A stretch of DNA of 64,000 nt from Undibacterium parvum (GTDB lineage Bacteria > Pseudomonadota > Gammaproteobacteria > Burkholderiales > Burkholderiaceae_D), in contig NZ_CP034464.1 of assembly GCF_003955735.1 (NCBI RefSeq), positions 2,542,001-2,606,000 of the forward strand. The letters run 5' to 3'. The position numbers and the translations under genes are program-made. The notes beneath the pieces are model-generated. The model ran no database searches. It had not been told where the DNA came from and saw nothing but the letters and a program-made list of their open reading frames with translations. Below, piece after piece: positions 15,802 through 24,184 of the stretch (the stretch's first letter is position 1; each line of letters opens with the position of its first letter).

Positions 15802-17067
15802 TTAAAGCGAACGGGCCAAACGTAGTCCGCTCATTTGCCAGCGTGCTGTGGCGGGAAAAAAATTGCGGTAAGTCAGACGGCTATGCCCTGCGGGCGTAAA
15901 GCAAGACGAGCCGCGTAGTACGTACTGGTTCGCCATGAACTTGCCGTTGTATTCGCCTATCGCACCGGGTGCTATCGCAAAGCCAGGATAGGCAGCGTAA
16001 CTGCTACTGGTCCATTGCCAGCAATGGGCAAACCAGTCTGCAATATCTGGTCTCTGCTGTGCCGCATATTCCCATTCAAATTCTGTGGGAAGGCGCGCCC
16101 CCGCCCATACGGCAAAGGCGCTGGCTTCGAAGTAAGATAGATGACAAACCGGCTGCGCCAGATCTAAAGCTTGCCAACCGTGTAGCGTAAACACGCGCCA
16201 ATGTTGCTGCTGCAACTGCCAGTAGAGTGGGTGCTGCAAAGCCTGATTTTGTCGCCAATCCCAGCCCTCGGACAACCATAGTGCCGGATTTTGATAGCCA
16301 CCGGCTTCGATAAAGGCCAGGTACTCGCCATTACTGACTAGCCTGTCGCCTAACTCAAAAGCCTCGATAAACTGACGATGGCGTGGGGCTTCATTATCGA
16401 AGAAAAACCCAGCGCCTTGATGACCAATTTCCAGTAAGCGGGCATCGAAAGTTTGCCATTGCAGTGCCTTGCTGTGAGAGCTGAGGGACGGATTGCTGTA
16501 TGCCTCGTCTATCGGCGTACTGAACATCGCCGGTGCCAGCGGATTGCACCAGAATAAATGTTTTATGTCAGTTAGCATCAATTCCTGGTGCTGCTGCTCG
16601 TGCTGCAGCCCGAGTTCTAACAGCGTTTGGAGTTGCTGTAATTGCGCCGTATCGTTTGCCGCGACAACTTGTTGCCATAGTCTGGCGATACGCTGATCGA
16701 CGTTTTTTCGGTAAGCGAGTACTTGCTCCAAAGTCGGGCGCGTTAGTAAACCGCGTTGTGGCCTCGGATGTTTTTCTCCAACGCCGTTATAGTAAGAGTT
16801 AAACAAGACCCGAAACGCAGGATCAAAAGCGATGAATTCGCTTTCGAATTCTTCTAACTTTTCTAACACAAAGGTTTCAAAAAACCAGCTAGTGTGCGCC
16901 AGATGCCATTTAATCGGGCTGGCATCGGGCATAGATTGCGCCATGCAGTCTTCGGCCGACAAGGTCTGGGCAATGGCGATGGAATGCGCTCTTACCTGCC
17001 GCCAGCGCTCAATTAAACTAGTCTCTGCGGGTATCTTGCTTACTTCAATGTCGCGTGCGATTTCCAA
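15802..17067 (-). CDS. egtB: Ergothioneine biosynthesis sulfoxide synthase EgtB
   Basis: A 421-residue non-heme iron enzyme that joins hercynine to a sulfur donor using oxygen. The N-terminal DinB-like domain supplies iron ligands in SPIKWHLAHTSWFFE (His58) and LGLQHEQQHQELMLTDIKH. The C-terminal formylglycine-generating-enzyme-like domain runs from about residue 200 (FFFDNEAPRH, LPTEFEWEYAA) to YRNFFPATARWQMSGLRLAR. The start is a TTG at 17067 with GGAGGA 8 nt upstream, and no ATG alternative exists nearby. It follows egtD by 41 bp. No egtA or egtC is in the window, so the donor may be cysteine or gamma-glutamylcysteine made elsewhere. Confidence 0.93.
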   Translation of the reverse strand: MEIARDIEVSKIPAETSLIERWRQVRAHSIAIAQTLSAEDCMAQSMPDASPIKWHLAHTSWFFETFVLEKLEEFESEFIAFDPAFRVLFNSYYNGVGEKHPRPQRGLLTRPTLEQVLAYRKNVDQRIARLWQQVVAANDTAQLQQLQTLLELGLQHEQQHQELMLTDIKHLFWCNPLAPAMFSTPIDEAYSNPSLSSHSKALQWQTFDARLLEIGHQGAGFFFDNEAPRHRQFIEAFELGDRLVSNGEYLAFIEAGGYQNPALWLSEGWDWRQNQALQHPLYWQLQQQHWRVFTLHGWQALDLAQPVCHLSYFEASAFAVWAGARLPTEFEWEYAAQQRPDIADWFAHCWQWTSSSYAAYPGFAIAPGAIGEYNGKFMANQYVLRGSSCFTPAGHSRLTYRNFFPATARWQMSGLRLARSL

Positions 17068-17108
17068 TTTAAATTCCTCCGAGTTAAACCGGTAAATGAG
17101 GCGTTCGC

Positions 17109-18095
17109 TTAGAGTGCGCGCGCATGGATCACAGAAAACCAGTTGGCAGGATCAGACCAATGACGGGCTTGGCCAAAACCGGCCTGTTCTAGTAATGCCA
17201 GAAAGCTTGGGACTGTGTATTTGTAGCTATTTTCGGTGTGTATTCGCTCGCCCTTGGCAAACTGGCGCTCGCCGCCGGGCCAGCGCACGCAGATATCCTG
17301 TCTGGCCTGCAAGTGCATTTCTACGCGTGATAACTGGGGATTAAAAAAGCCTAGATGCTGCCAATCGCGCACCTCAAAATCACTGCCAAGTAGCCGATTG
17401 ATATGGCGTAAGGCATTGAGATTAAATGCAGCGGTGACACCCAGTGCATCATCGTAGGCCGCATCGAGCAAGGCACTGTCTTTGATCAGATCGACGCCAA
17501 TCAAGATGCCGCCATCCGCATTGCAAGCAGCACGCAACTGGCGTAAAAAATGTAGCGCATGTTCGGTATCAAAATTGCCTATCGATGAACCAGGATAGAA
17601 AAACAGGCGCTTATCGGCGCGTACCTCATCTGGCAATTGCCAGGGTACAGAAAAATCCAAAGCGACGGCGGTCATTTCTATGTGGGGAAAGCGCTGTTGC
17701 AAGCGCAGCACCGCATCCTCTAAATGCCCGGCGGAAATATCCACAGGCACATACTGTTGTGGATGCAGTTGAGAAAATAGGCGGGCAGCTTTGGCGCAAT
17801 TGCCGGCACCCAGGTCGATCAAAGTGCTAGCGCTGCCTATAACCTGCGCCATTTCCGAGATATGTCGCGAAAATATACCGGCTTCAGTGCGGCTAGGATA
17901 GTACTCAGGCAGTTCGCAAATGGCCTCAAACAGCAGTGAGCCTATGCCATCATAAAAATATTTGGGTGAAATACTCGCATTGCGCGCCTGTAAACCGGTC
18001 GCTATTTCGTCTTGCGCGGCTGTGATAGACGCTAGTGCAACAGGATTAGACGGCGGAAAAATACTGAGAGCTGAAGTCCCTGAAAAGCTGGTCAT
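17109..18095 (-). CDS. egtD: L-histidine N-alpha-methyltransferase EgtD
   Basis: A 328-residue SAM-dependent enzyme that trimethylates histidine to hercynine, the first step of ergothioneine synthesis. SPKYFYDGIGSLLFEAICELPEYYPSRTE is the family start. IDLGAGNCAKAARLF is the SAM motif, VPVDISAGHL the next acidic motif, and LFFYPGSSIGNF a conserved block. The ATG at 18095 is chosen over upstream in-frame codons because GAGGA lies 7 nt before it. It is the first gene of the egtD-egtB-DUF427 run. Ergothioneine is a thiol antioxidant, so a role in stress protection is likely. Confidence 0.95.
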   Translation of the reverse strand: MTSFSGTSALSIFPPSNPVALASITAAQDEIATGLQARNASISPKYFYDGIGSLLFEAICELPEYYPSRTEAGIFSRHISEMAQVIGSASTLIDLGAGNCAKAARLFSQLHPQQYVPVDISAGHLEDAVLRLQQRFPHIEMTAVALDFSVPWQLPDEVRADKRLFFYPGSSIGNFDTEHALHFLRQLRAACNADGGILIGVDLIKDSALLDAAYDDALGVTAAFNLNALRHINRLLGSDFEVRDWQHLGFFNPQLSRVEMHLQARQDICVRWPGGERQFAKGERIHTENSYKYTVPSFLALLEQAGFGQARHWSDPANWFSVIHARAL

Positions 18096-18304
18096 TAGTT
18101 TATCCTCGAAAAGACAATACACAAACGGCGCTGATGATTTTTTGTTCACAAACCAGAGTGTCGCATGCGCCGGAGATTATTGCTTGAAACAGCGAATAAA
18201 ATGCTGAAGCGCTAAGACTAAGGGGGGATGTTGCACTTTGTAAAAAAGCGCATAAAGGTAATTGCCAGTACCGAGCTGTGAGTGCTACTGGTGAGCGCTA
18301 CTGG

Positions 18305-18337
18305 CTGGCGGACCTGCTGTGCAGTTAGGTCCGCCAG
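18305..18337. repeat. Strong hairpin between egtD and the amino-acid binding protein gene
   Basis: CTGGCGGACCT (18305-18315) is perfectly complementary to 18327-18337 with an 11-nt loop. It lies 53 bp past the stop of the binding-protein gene on the minus strand. No U-tract follows on either strand, so it may protect the mRNA end or work with Rho. The rest of the 18096-18389 gap shows nothing recognisable. Confidence 0.55.
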
Positions 18338-18389
18338 AGAATCTGCTTTACTCCTTTTGTGGAGTCATTCTTTTTACGAAAAATGTCGT

Positions 18390-19337
18390 CTATATTTTCT
18401 TCTTTAAAAGTATTTTTTGCGCTTCTGGTACCGCCGCGTAAGTCGAAGGTTCGCCAGAATCTGTGGGTTTGGCCAGCACCGCCTTAAATTGCTCTGACAT
18501 AGGCCAATTGAGAGAAATACCTTTAGGCGGAATCGCTTGCAAGAACCATTTGTTATAAATGCGATTGATATCACCCGAGCTTAGAACTGTACTGATGGCT
18601 TTATCTACGACCGCTTTGAATGCAGGATCGTCTTTGCGCATCATGATGCCGTAAGGCTCTACTGACAAGGCCTCTTTGCTGATCTCATAATCGGCGGGAG
18701 ACTTGGTATTGGCTACCAGTGAGGCTAATAAAATATCATCCATTAAAAAAGCAACCGCGCGACCGGTCTCCACCATCAGGAAGGACTCAGAAATATCTTT
18801 GCCCGCCACTATCGTGATACCCAAGCCTTGCTCCAGATTTAGGCTGCTTAATTGTTTGTGCGCTGCGCCGCCCGCAGTGCACACCACGGTCTTGCCCTTT
18901 AAATCTGCCAAGCCCTTGATGTGGGAGGTTTTTTTCGACACGATACGGGTCGCGGTGACGAAGGTGGTCGGTGCAAAGGACACCTGCTTTTGCCGCTCCA
19001 TATTATTGCTGGTGGAACCACATTCTAAATCGATGGTGCCGTTCGCCATCAGCGGGATACGGGTGGCCGATGTGACTGGATTTAATTTAACGTTTAAGCT
19101 TGTTAGTCCCAGATGCTTTTGTATCGAAGTGACTGCTTTGAGGCATAAATCGATGGAATATCCCTGGTAGTTTTGCTTGTCATCGAGAAATGAAAAGGGG
19201 ATGGATGAATCCCTGACTCCCAAGGTGATCGTTCCTGTGTCCTTGATCTTCTTCAGTGTCCCGCTCTCTTGCGCCTGCACTGTGGTTGCCATGAGGGCGA
19301 GGCTGACGAGAACGGATACGAATTTTAATGATTTCAT
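18390..19337 (-). CDS. Amino-acid ABC transporter periplasmic binding protein (GltI-like)
   Basis: A 315-residue secreted protein with a 22-residue signal peptide ending AQA. The SBP family 3 fold is clear: GTITLGVRDSSIPFSFLDD, YQGYSIDLCLKAV, ANGTIDLECGSTSNN, LADLKGKTVVCTAGG, FLMDDILLA and YGIMMRKDD. These match the glutamate/aspartate binding proteins (GltI group) that feed an ABC importer. No permease or ATPase gene accompanies it, so it either serves a transporter encoded elsewhere or has a sensory role. It starts with GGAG 6 nt before the ATG and lies 56 bp downstream of ridA on the same strand. Confidence 0.9.
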   Translation of the reverse strand: MKSLKFVSVLVSLALMATTVQAQESGTLKKIKDTGTITLGVRDSSIPFSFLDDKQNYQGYSIDLCLKAVTSIQKHLGLTSLNVKLNPVTSATRIPLMANGTIDLECGSTSNNMERQKQVSFAPTTFVTATRIVSKKTSHIKGLADLKGKTVVCTAGGAAHKQLSSLNLEQGLGITIVAGKDISESFLMVETGRAVAFLMDDILLASLVANTKSPADYEISKEALSVEPYGIMMRKDDPAFKAVVDKAISTVLSSGDINRIYNKWFLQAIPPKGISLNWPMSEQFKAVLAKPTDSGEPSTYAAVPEAQKILLKKKI

Positions 19338-19393
19338 GTTGACTCCAAGATGTAGTTTGATGGTTTTTTTGCTTAGGGCTAAAAGCTAAAACA

Positions 19394-19864
19394 CTAGGCG
19401 ATACTGGCGATAAGATCGATTTCAACCGAGGCATTTTTGGGCAATTGCAAAACCCCGACCGCGCTGCGGCTATGCCTGCCTGCCGTTCCCAAGATCGAAT
19501 GCAAGAGCTCAGAAGCCGCATCGGCCACTTCACTTTGCTGGGTGAAATCTGCTGCCGACTGCACATACACGGTGATGCGTGGAATGGTCTTGATACGCTC
19601 CAGGCTTCCCAGCGTACGTTGCAATAGCGTTAAAGCACGCAGGGTACAAATCTTGGCGCCCAATTGCGCTTGCGCCAAAGAGGTGCCAGCGCCCACTGCG
19701 CCTGTGATCAAAACCACCTCACCCACTCTAGGGACTTGGCCACTGACATACAGGTGATTTCCATCTTGTAGCAAGGGCGTGTAATTACCACCGATTTTGA
19801 TTGCATCATCCAGGTTGTAAGCAAGCGCAAGCGCGGCTTCCTGGTATCTTTTGTCGGCTGTCAT
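19394..19864 (-). CDS. RidA/YjgF-family protein
   Basis: A 156-residue protein, slightly longer than the common 128-residue RidA, with a leading segment (ALALAYNLDDAIKIGG) typical of the YjgF/YabJ side branch. LYVSGQVPR near the start and RSAVGVLQLPKNASVEIDL at the end carry the family residues, including the Arg that holds the carboxylate of reactive imine intermediates. RidA proteins deaminate enamines from PLP enzymes. Its position directly upstream of an amino-acid binding protein suggests a shared role in amino-acid use. Confidence 0.88.
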   Translation of the reverse strand: MTADKRYQEAALALAYNLDDAIKIGGNYTPLLQDGNHLYVSGQVPRVGEVVLITGAVGAGTSLAQAQLGAKICTLRALTLLQRTLGSLERIKTIPRITVYVQSAADFTQQSEVADAASELLHSILGTAGRHSRSAVGVLQLPKNASVEIDLIASIA

Positions 19865-19963
19865 AACTGATTCTCTAGTCTAATTTTAAAAATACACCTC
19901 AGCGAAATTTGTAGCGCTACAGGCTGCTGCAATTGTATCCGCAAAATCCTTGTTGTGACAAGC

Positions 19964-19978
19964 TGTCATTTTATGACA
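19964..19978. promoter_or_regulatory. 15-bp palindrome upstream of ridA
   Basis: TGTCATTTTATGACA is a perfect palindrome apart from its central base, about 100 bp ahead of the ridA start. It looks like an operator for a dimeric regulator such as a GntR-type protein. The rest of the 19865-20180 gap shows only the start region of yceH. Confidence 0.4.
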
Positions 19979-20180
19979 TTATGTTTATTTGAGTAATTGA
20001 TCAGCTTAGTCTGGTCGTGAACCAATATGTCTGTATAAATTCTTGGCAGCGCTACCAGTGTGCGGCGCTGAGGAATTCGCATGGGCAAGGGCTAAAATGG
20101 GTAGAATGCCACTATGTTCACTGTTATGCTGCGCCCGGCTCTCGCCGTCACCGTCAGCATTCGTCTCCTATGGAATCAAT

Positions 20181-20906
20181 ATGAACACAGAAAATACCGC
20201 TGAAAAAGCACTGGAAAATACAGCTGTTGCACTCAGCGCTAGTGATCAGGCCAATTTGCTCGATGCCTTCGAAATTAGAGTGTTGGCTGTGCTGGCAGAG
20301 AAAGAAGCCACCACGCCCGACAATTATCCTATGTCACTCAATGCCTTGGTGAATGGCTGTAATCAGCTAACTAGCCGCGATCCTGTGATGTCGCTGTCAG
20401 AAAGCGCAGTGCTAGAAGTGCTCGATCGTCTGGCACAAAAAAAACTGGTTGGCGTCATCAACCAGGCCGGTGCGCGTGTGGTCAAGTATGAACATCGCAT
20501 GCGTATCAAATGGATGTTGGAACAAGACCGCTTGGCCGCACTCACCATCTTGATGCTGCGCGGCCCGCAAACGGCTGGCGAGATCCGCAGCCGCGCCGGT
20601 CGCCTGCACGAATTTGCGACAGTGCAAGCACTGGAAGCGAGTCTGGATTTTTTGATGGATAAGTATCCGCCTTTCGTCGCCCGACTGGCGCGCGCGCCTG
20701 GCAATAAAGAAGCACGCTACGCCCATCTGCTGTCCGGAGCAGAAGCCTTAGAGCAAGCCGAGAGTGCCGCCAGCTTTAATGCCAGCGCGGGAGCAACGCC
20801 GCAGCGCGACAGAATCGGTGCTTTAGAGCAGGAAGTACAAAGCCTGCGCAGCCAGTTAGACAGTCTGACACTGCAATTCGAGCAGTTTCAAAAACAGTTC
20901 GAGTAA
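20181..20906 (+). CDS. YceH/DUF480 family protein
   Basis: A 241-residue soluble protein with two winged-helix units. LDAFEIRVLAVLAEKEATTPDNYPMSLNALVNGCNQLTSRDPVM (about 26-69) is the conserved DUF480 start, and a second unit contains LTILMLRGPQTAGEIRSRAGRLHEF. The last 35 residues (RIGALEQEVQSLRSQLDSLTLQFEQF) form a coiled coil. The ATG at 20181 fits the conserved start and is preferred to upstream in-frame starts whose codons look non-coding. The function is unknown, although DNA binding is suggested by the fold. It is convergent with the histidine kinase. Confidence 0.88.
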   Translation: MNTENTAEKALENTAVALSASDQANLLDAFEIRVLAVLAEKEATTPDNYPMSLNALVNGCNQLTSRDPVMSLSESAVLEVLDRLAQKKLVGVINQAGARVVKYEHRMRIKWMLEQDRLAALTILMLRGPQTAGEIRSRAGRLHEFATVQALEASLDFLMDKYPPFVARLARAPGNKEARYAHLLSGAEALEQAESAASFNASAGATPQRDRIGALEQEVQSLRSQLDSLTLQFEQFQKQFE

Positions 20907-20950
20907 GCTTCTGGCGCAGAACAAGCGCAGCGCGTGATTTCAAATAGTGC

Positions 20951-21030
20951 CTAGCCCAGGACGCATATTCCATGCGGGCTACAGGCCATGTTGCTCGCTA
21001 AGGCGCATGGAATATGGGCCTTGGCAGGCT
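20951..21030. repeat. Palindromic element copy 5
   Basis: Arms CGCATATTCCATGCG (20962-20976) and CGCATGGAATATG (21004-21016) flank a 27-nt loop, and outer CCTAGCCCAGG / CCTTGGCAGG partly pair. It is placed between convergent yceH and the histidine kinase gene. Confidence 0.85.
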
Positions 21031-21066
21031 GGTCTTTAAAAAACCGGCAACTCTGACCAGAGATGC

Positions 21067-23334
21067 TTATTCGTCCTCGTGTTGCGGGGCAATCAAAGGT
21101 AGGCGCATGATCAGACTGGTGCCCTTACCAGGTTCGCTGTGTAATTCAACTGTTCCGCCTAACACTTCGGTGATCAGGTTGTAGACGATGTTCATCCCTA
21201 GTCCCGATCCGCCTTGTCCTAGTTTGGTGGTGAAGAAGGGATCGAAGACGCGCTTCAGATTTTCTGGAGAGATGCCACAGCCGTTATCGCTGAAGATGAT
21301 TTCGACTTGACCCTGATCGATGAGGCAAGTACTCAGTTGCATCAGCCCTTGCTCTTGGTTTTCAAAGGCATGGTTAAGCGCATTGCTGATGGCATTGGTC
21401 ACAATTTGTGCCAGCGCGCCTGGGTAGCTTTCCATCTGTATGCCCGCTTGCAGATCGCGTGTGAGCTTGTGCGCGCTGCGACGGTACATAGGTTCTAAGG
21501 TCAGCAAAACTTCTTCCAATGATTTGCCTAAGTCAAAACCGCGTCGGTGGTTGCTGGACTGGTCGACTGAGACTTGTTTGAAACTGATGATCAGTTGTGC
21601 GGCGCGCTCCAGACTACGCACTAAAATATCGGCGCCCTTTTTTGTTTCTGCGATCAGCTCATTTAAGATCGTGCGACGCGGTTTGCCACTGCCCAATTCG
21701 CTGGCCAGATTTTCGGCATGCTCTTTAAGAGTACTAGCCACCATCAGGCTATTGCCGATAGGGGTATTGAGTTCGTGCGAGATACCAGCTACCAGATAAC
21801 CGAGCGCCGCCATTTTTTCTGAGCGAAACATCTCGGCTTGCATGTTCTTCATGGATTTTAGGGCGATCTCTAAATCTTGGTTGGCGTGTTCCAAACTTTC
21901 GGTTCTTTCACTGACCCTCGCCTCCAGATCGGCATTGAGATGGCGGATTTGATCTTCGATGGCACGCATGCGCGAGATGTCTATCGGCGTGAAAATGATC
22001 ATCGCTACGCCATCGGAGTTAAACACTCGGGAGGACAAAAGACAAGTCGCCACTTCGCCCCGTTTATTGCAGAGACGCACTTCTAATTCATGCACATGAC
22101 CTTGTGCGTGCAAGCTATTGATATAGCCTATGCGTTCGGACGGGGTTTCCCAGACCTTCAATTGCAGGGCGGTTTTTCCTATCACTTCTTGCCTGCTAAA
22201 ACCCCATTGAGTGAGTAAGCTATCGTTCATTTCTACGATGATGCCGTCACTTAATTTGACTAAGGCCAAAGGTACCGGCGACTGTTCAAATAAATCGACG
22301 AATTTTTTTTCGCTGGCGCGTAAGGATGCCTCGGACAGGCGTAGCGATTCTTCGGTGTGATTGAGTCGGCGTATATGCTTCCACAGGAAAAACAAGCTTA
22401 AACTGAGAAATAAGATTGCGACCACCGAAAACACCATGCGTTCCGCGCTGCGCTGACGCCATGCGGCCAAGCTCAGGTCGCGTTCACGTGCGAACACAGC
22501 GACGATGCCGTAATCAGCAATTTTTCTAAAGGTGTAGAACCTAGTCGCGTCGCTTTCCTCGCCCAGAAAGTGCTTATCTTCGAAATGCCCTTCTAGCGCT
22601 TGCGGTTGGAATGGTTTGATGCTTGCAGCGGCAGCGAGGTTTTTTCCAGCTGCTTTGAGCTCGAAAGGGAAGCGCACGATCACATTACCCTGCTCAGAAA
22701 ACAAGGCCACCATCGCCTTGCTATCTTTCGCGACTCTGGCATATACGCTACTAAAATAGGCAACACTGATGTCGGTGCTGATGATGCCCAGATAGCGCCC
22801 GTCTTGCGCGAAAATGTTACGGGCGATAGGCACCACCATTTCAGCGTCATAAAAACGCTGAAATGGTCGGCCTAGCATGATCTTTCTGTCCTCTCGATGT
22901 GCCAGCAAATACGGGATATAGGTTCTGTCATCGGCATCTGTCTGATAGGCCGGGTAATCGATAGTGCTGACCGAGGCTATTCCTTGCGGGTTAACGTATT
23001 GCAGTGCCTTCATGACTTGATTAAACGGCTGAGCCTTGGTCAATACCGTACGTATCAGGGCGTCGTCTATGGGTTTTTGTCTAGCTTCTTCATGGATGGC
23101 ATTGAGTAGTATATCGAGGCTACGCTCTGCCTCGTGCAAGGTAAGGGTGGCGTGCTCTTCTAATAAGCGCACTGCAATCAAAGCGTTTTCGTGTTCTGAT
23201 TCTAGCGTGATGCGGCGGTCTTGCTGGATGGCCCACCAGGCTTGGGCGATGATGGCGGCAATCGCGATGCTGGCCAGCAGTAAAAAAGTCTGGCCGACTA
23301 GGCGAGGTCGGATAGGTGTGGCCGCTGGCTGCAT
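21067..23334 (-). CDS. Membrane sensor histidine kinase (Cache-PAS-HisKA-HATPase)
   Basis: A 755-residue protein. A membrane helix at about 15-32 is followed by a roughly 270-residue periplasmic double-Cache sensor (VNPQGIASVSTIDYPAY, RPFQRFYDAEMVVPIARNIF). A second helix (VFSVVAILFLSLSLFFLW) leads to a PAS domain (LFEQSPVPLALVKL) and a coiled segment. The phospho-acceptor His is in [15 protein letters not shown]. The ATPase domain has NAISNALNHA, DNGCGI and GQGGSGLGMNIVYNL. The kinase core is nearly the same as that of the soluble kinase at 10010-12049, while the sensors differ. No regulator gene is adjacent. Confidence 0.93.
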   Translation of the reverse strand: MQPAATPIRPRLVGQTFLLLASIAIAAIIAQAWWAIQQDRRITLESEHENALIAVRLLEEHATLTLHEAERSLDILLNAIHEEARQKPIDDALIRTVLTKAQPFNQVMKALQYVNPQGIASVSTIDYPAYQTDADDRTYIPYLLAHREDRKIMLGRPFQRFYDAEMVVPIARNIFAQDGRYLGIISTDISVAYFSSVYARVAKDSKAMVALFSEQGNVIVRFPFELKAAGKNLAAAASIKPFQPQALEGHFEDKHFLGEESDATRFYTFRKIADYGIVAVFARERDLSLAAWRQRSAERMVFSVVAILFLSLSLFFLWKHIRRLNHTEESLRLSEASLRASEKKFVDLFEQSPVPLALVKLSDGIIVEMNDSLLTQWGFSRQEVIGKTALQLKVWETPSERIGYINSLHAQGHVHELEVRLCNKRGEVATCLLSSRVFNSDGVAMIIFTPIDISRMRAIEDQIRHLNADLEARVSERTESLEHANQDLEIALKSMKNMQAEMFRSEKMAALGYLVAGISHELNTPIGNSLMVASTLKEHAENLASELGSGKPRRTILNELIAETKKGADILVRSLERAAQLIISFKQVSVDQSSNHRRGFDLGKSLEEVLLTLEPMYRRSAHKLTRDLQAGIQMESYPGALAQIVTNAISNALNHAFENQEQGLMQLSTCLIDQGQVEIIFSDNGCGISPENLKRVFDPFFTTKLGQGGSGLGMNIVYNLITEVLGGTVELHSEPGKGTSLIMRLPLIAPQHEDE

Positions 23335-23360
23335 GCAGGGATCTTTCGATTTTCTCTAAT

Positions 23361-23465
23361 TAGGACTTACGCAAAACCGCCCCAGCGTCCTTGTATCCGC
23401 CTTGCCATACAAAAGTACTGTCTTCGGCGCTACGCCTGGCTGGAACAATTTTGTGTAAATCCTAA
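23361..23465. repeat. Repeat family 2, copy a
   Basis: A 105-bp intergenic repeat whose ends are themselves inverted (TAGGACTTACGCAAAA at one end, TTTTGTGTAAATCCTA at the other). The reverse complement recurs at 61077-61181, including the internal CCGCCCCAGCGTC and TATCCGCCTTGCC blocks. It lies upstream of the kinase gene, between it and the secreted Cache gene. Confidence 0.8.
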
Positions 23466-23512
23466 ACTAATGTGCTTAAAATTGCTGACTAATGCGGTGT
23501 GTGCTTAAGCAA

Positions 23513-24004
23513 CTATTTATAAATCCCAGTACCCAGACACATATCCACGCCTGCTACTTTCTCTATGTAGCCGCGTTTTACTTCTACTTCTTTGCTCACA
23601 GGATTAGGCCAGCGATACTGGGTCCAGCCTTTGCCATCCTTGCTTTCCATGCAGGCTTTGATTAAATCTTTGATGATGTAAACACCGTCGCTGTCGCGCA
23701 TATCGAGCATCACCTTGCCTGGAATTTTAGGGTTTTTTCCATGGATAGCCTGATAGCCTTTGGAGTCCACCGAAAACAGATACAGGTCGCCTTTTTTGTT
23801 CATCTCACTGAGGCTATTAAACGGACTGTCGAGACGATTAAATTCTTGTATGGATTTTTCCATGCCATTTTTTTTCAGATATTCCTGGGCTTTTTGGATC
23901 AAAGCGATGGCTTCGGCTTCTGTGCTTTTTTCTAGCGCATAGGCATAATTAAACATGCTTGCGGAGATGAGAGTAATCAGAAAACGGGGAATTATAGGTT
24001 TCAT
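23513..24004 (-). CDS. Secreted single-Cache-domain protein
   Basis: A 163-residue protein with a 23-residue signal peptide ending AYA. The rest resembles the sCache_2 domain seen in chemoreceptors and kinases: EAIALIQKAQEYLKKNG, GDLYLFSVDSKGYQAIHG, GWTQYRWPNPVSKEVEVKRGYIEKV and GVDMCLGTGIY. Here it stands alone without a transducer, so it probably binds a small ligand in the periplasm and may act with one of the neighbouring kinases. AGGAG lies 6 nt before the ATG. It sits between two kinase genes on the same strand but with gaps of about 180 bp on each side. Confidence 0.82.
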   Translation of the reverse strand: MKPIIPRFLITLISASMFNYAYALEKSTEAEAIALIQKAQEYLKKNGMEKSIQEFNRLDSPFNSLSEMNKKGDLYLFSVDSKGYQAIHGKNPKIPGKVMLDMRDSDGVYIIKDLIKACMESKDGKGWTQYRWPNPVSKEVEVKRGYIEKVAGVDMCLGTGIYK

Positions 24005-24184
24005 GGCGACTCCTAGAATTGGATGTTTTGCATTTCATCGTGGCGAATAGCGGCTAATTTGGGAAAGTACTCTGCACGCATTTTTAAATACCAAAATTAC
24101 ACTGTTAGTGTAGCCCGATTTATGCAGAAAAAATAGACTAATAGTGCTGCCACAGACTAGCGTGTATCTGGTTTTTTTATAGGC

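Noticed and set aside
15292..15825. 177-codon plus-strand ORF over the DUF427 gene
   Set aside because: It overlaps the MFS gene, the palindrome and the antisense of DUF427; the DUF427 frame matches a known family end to end.
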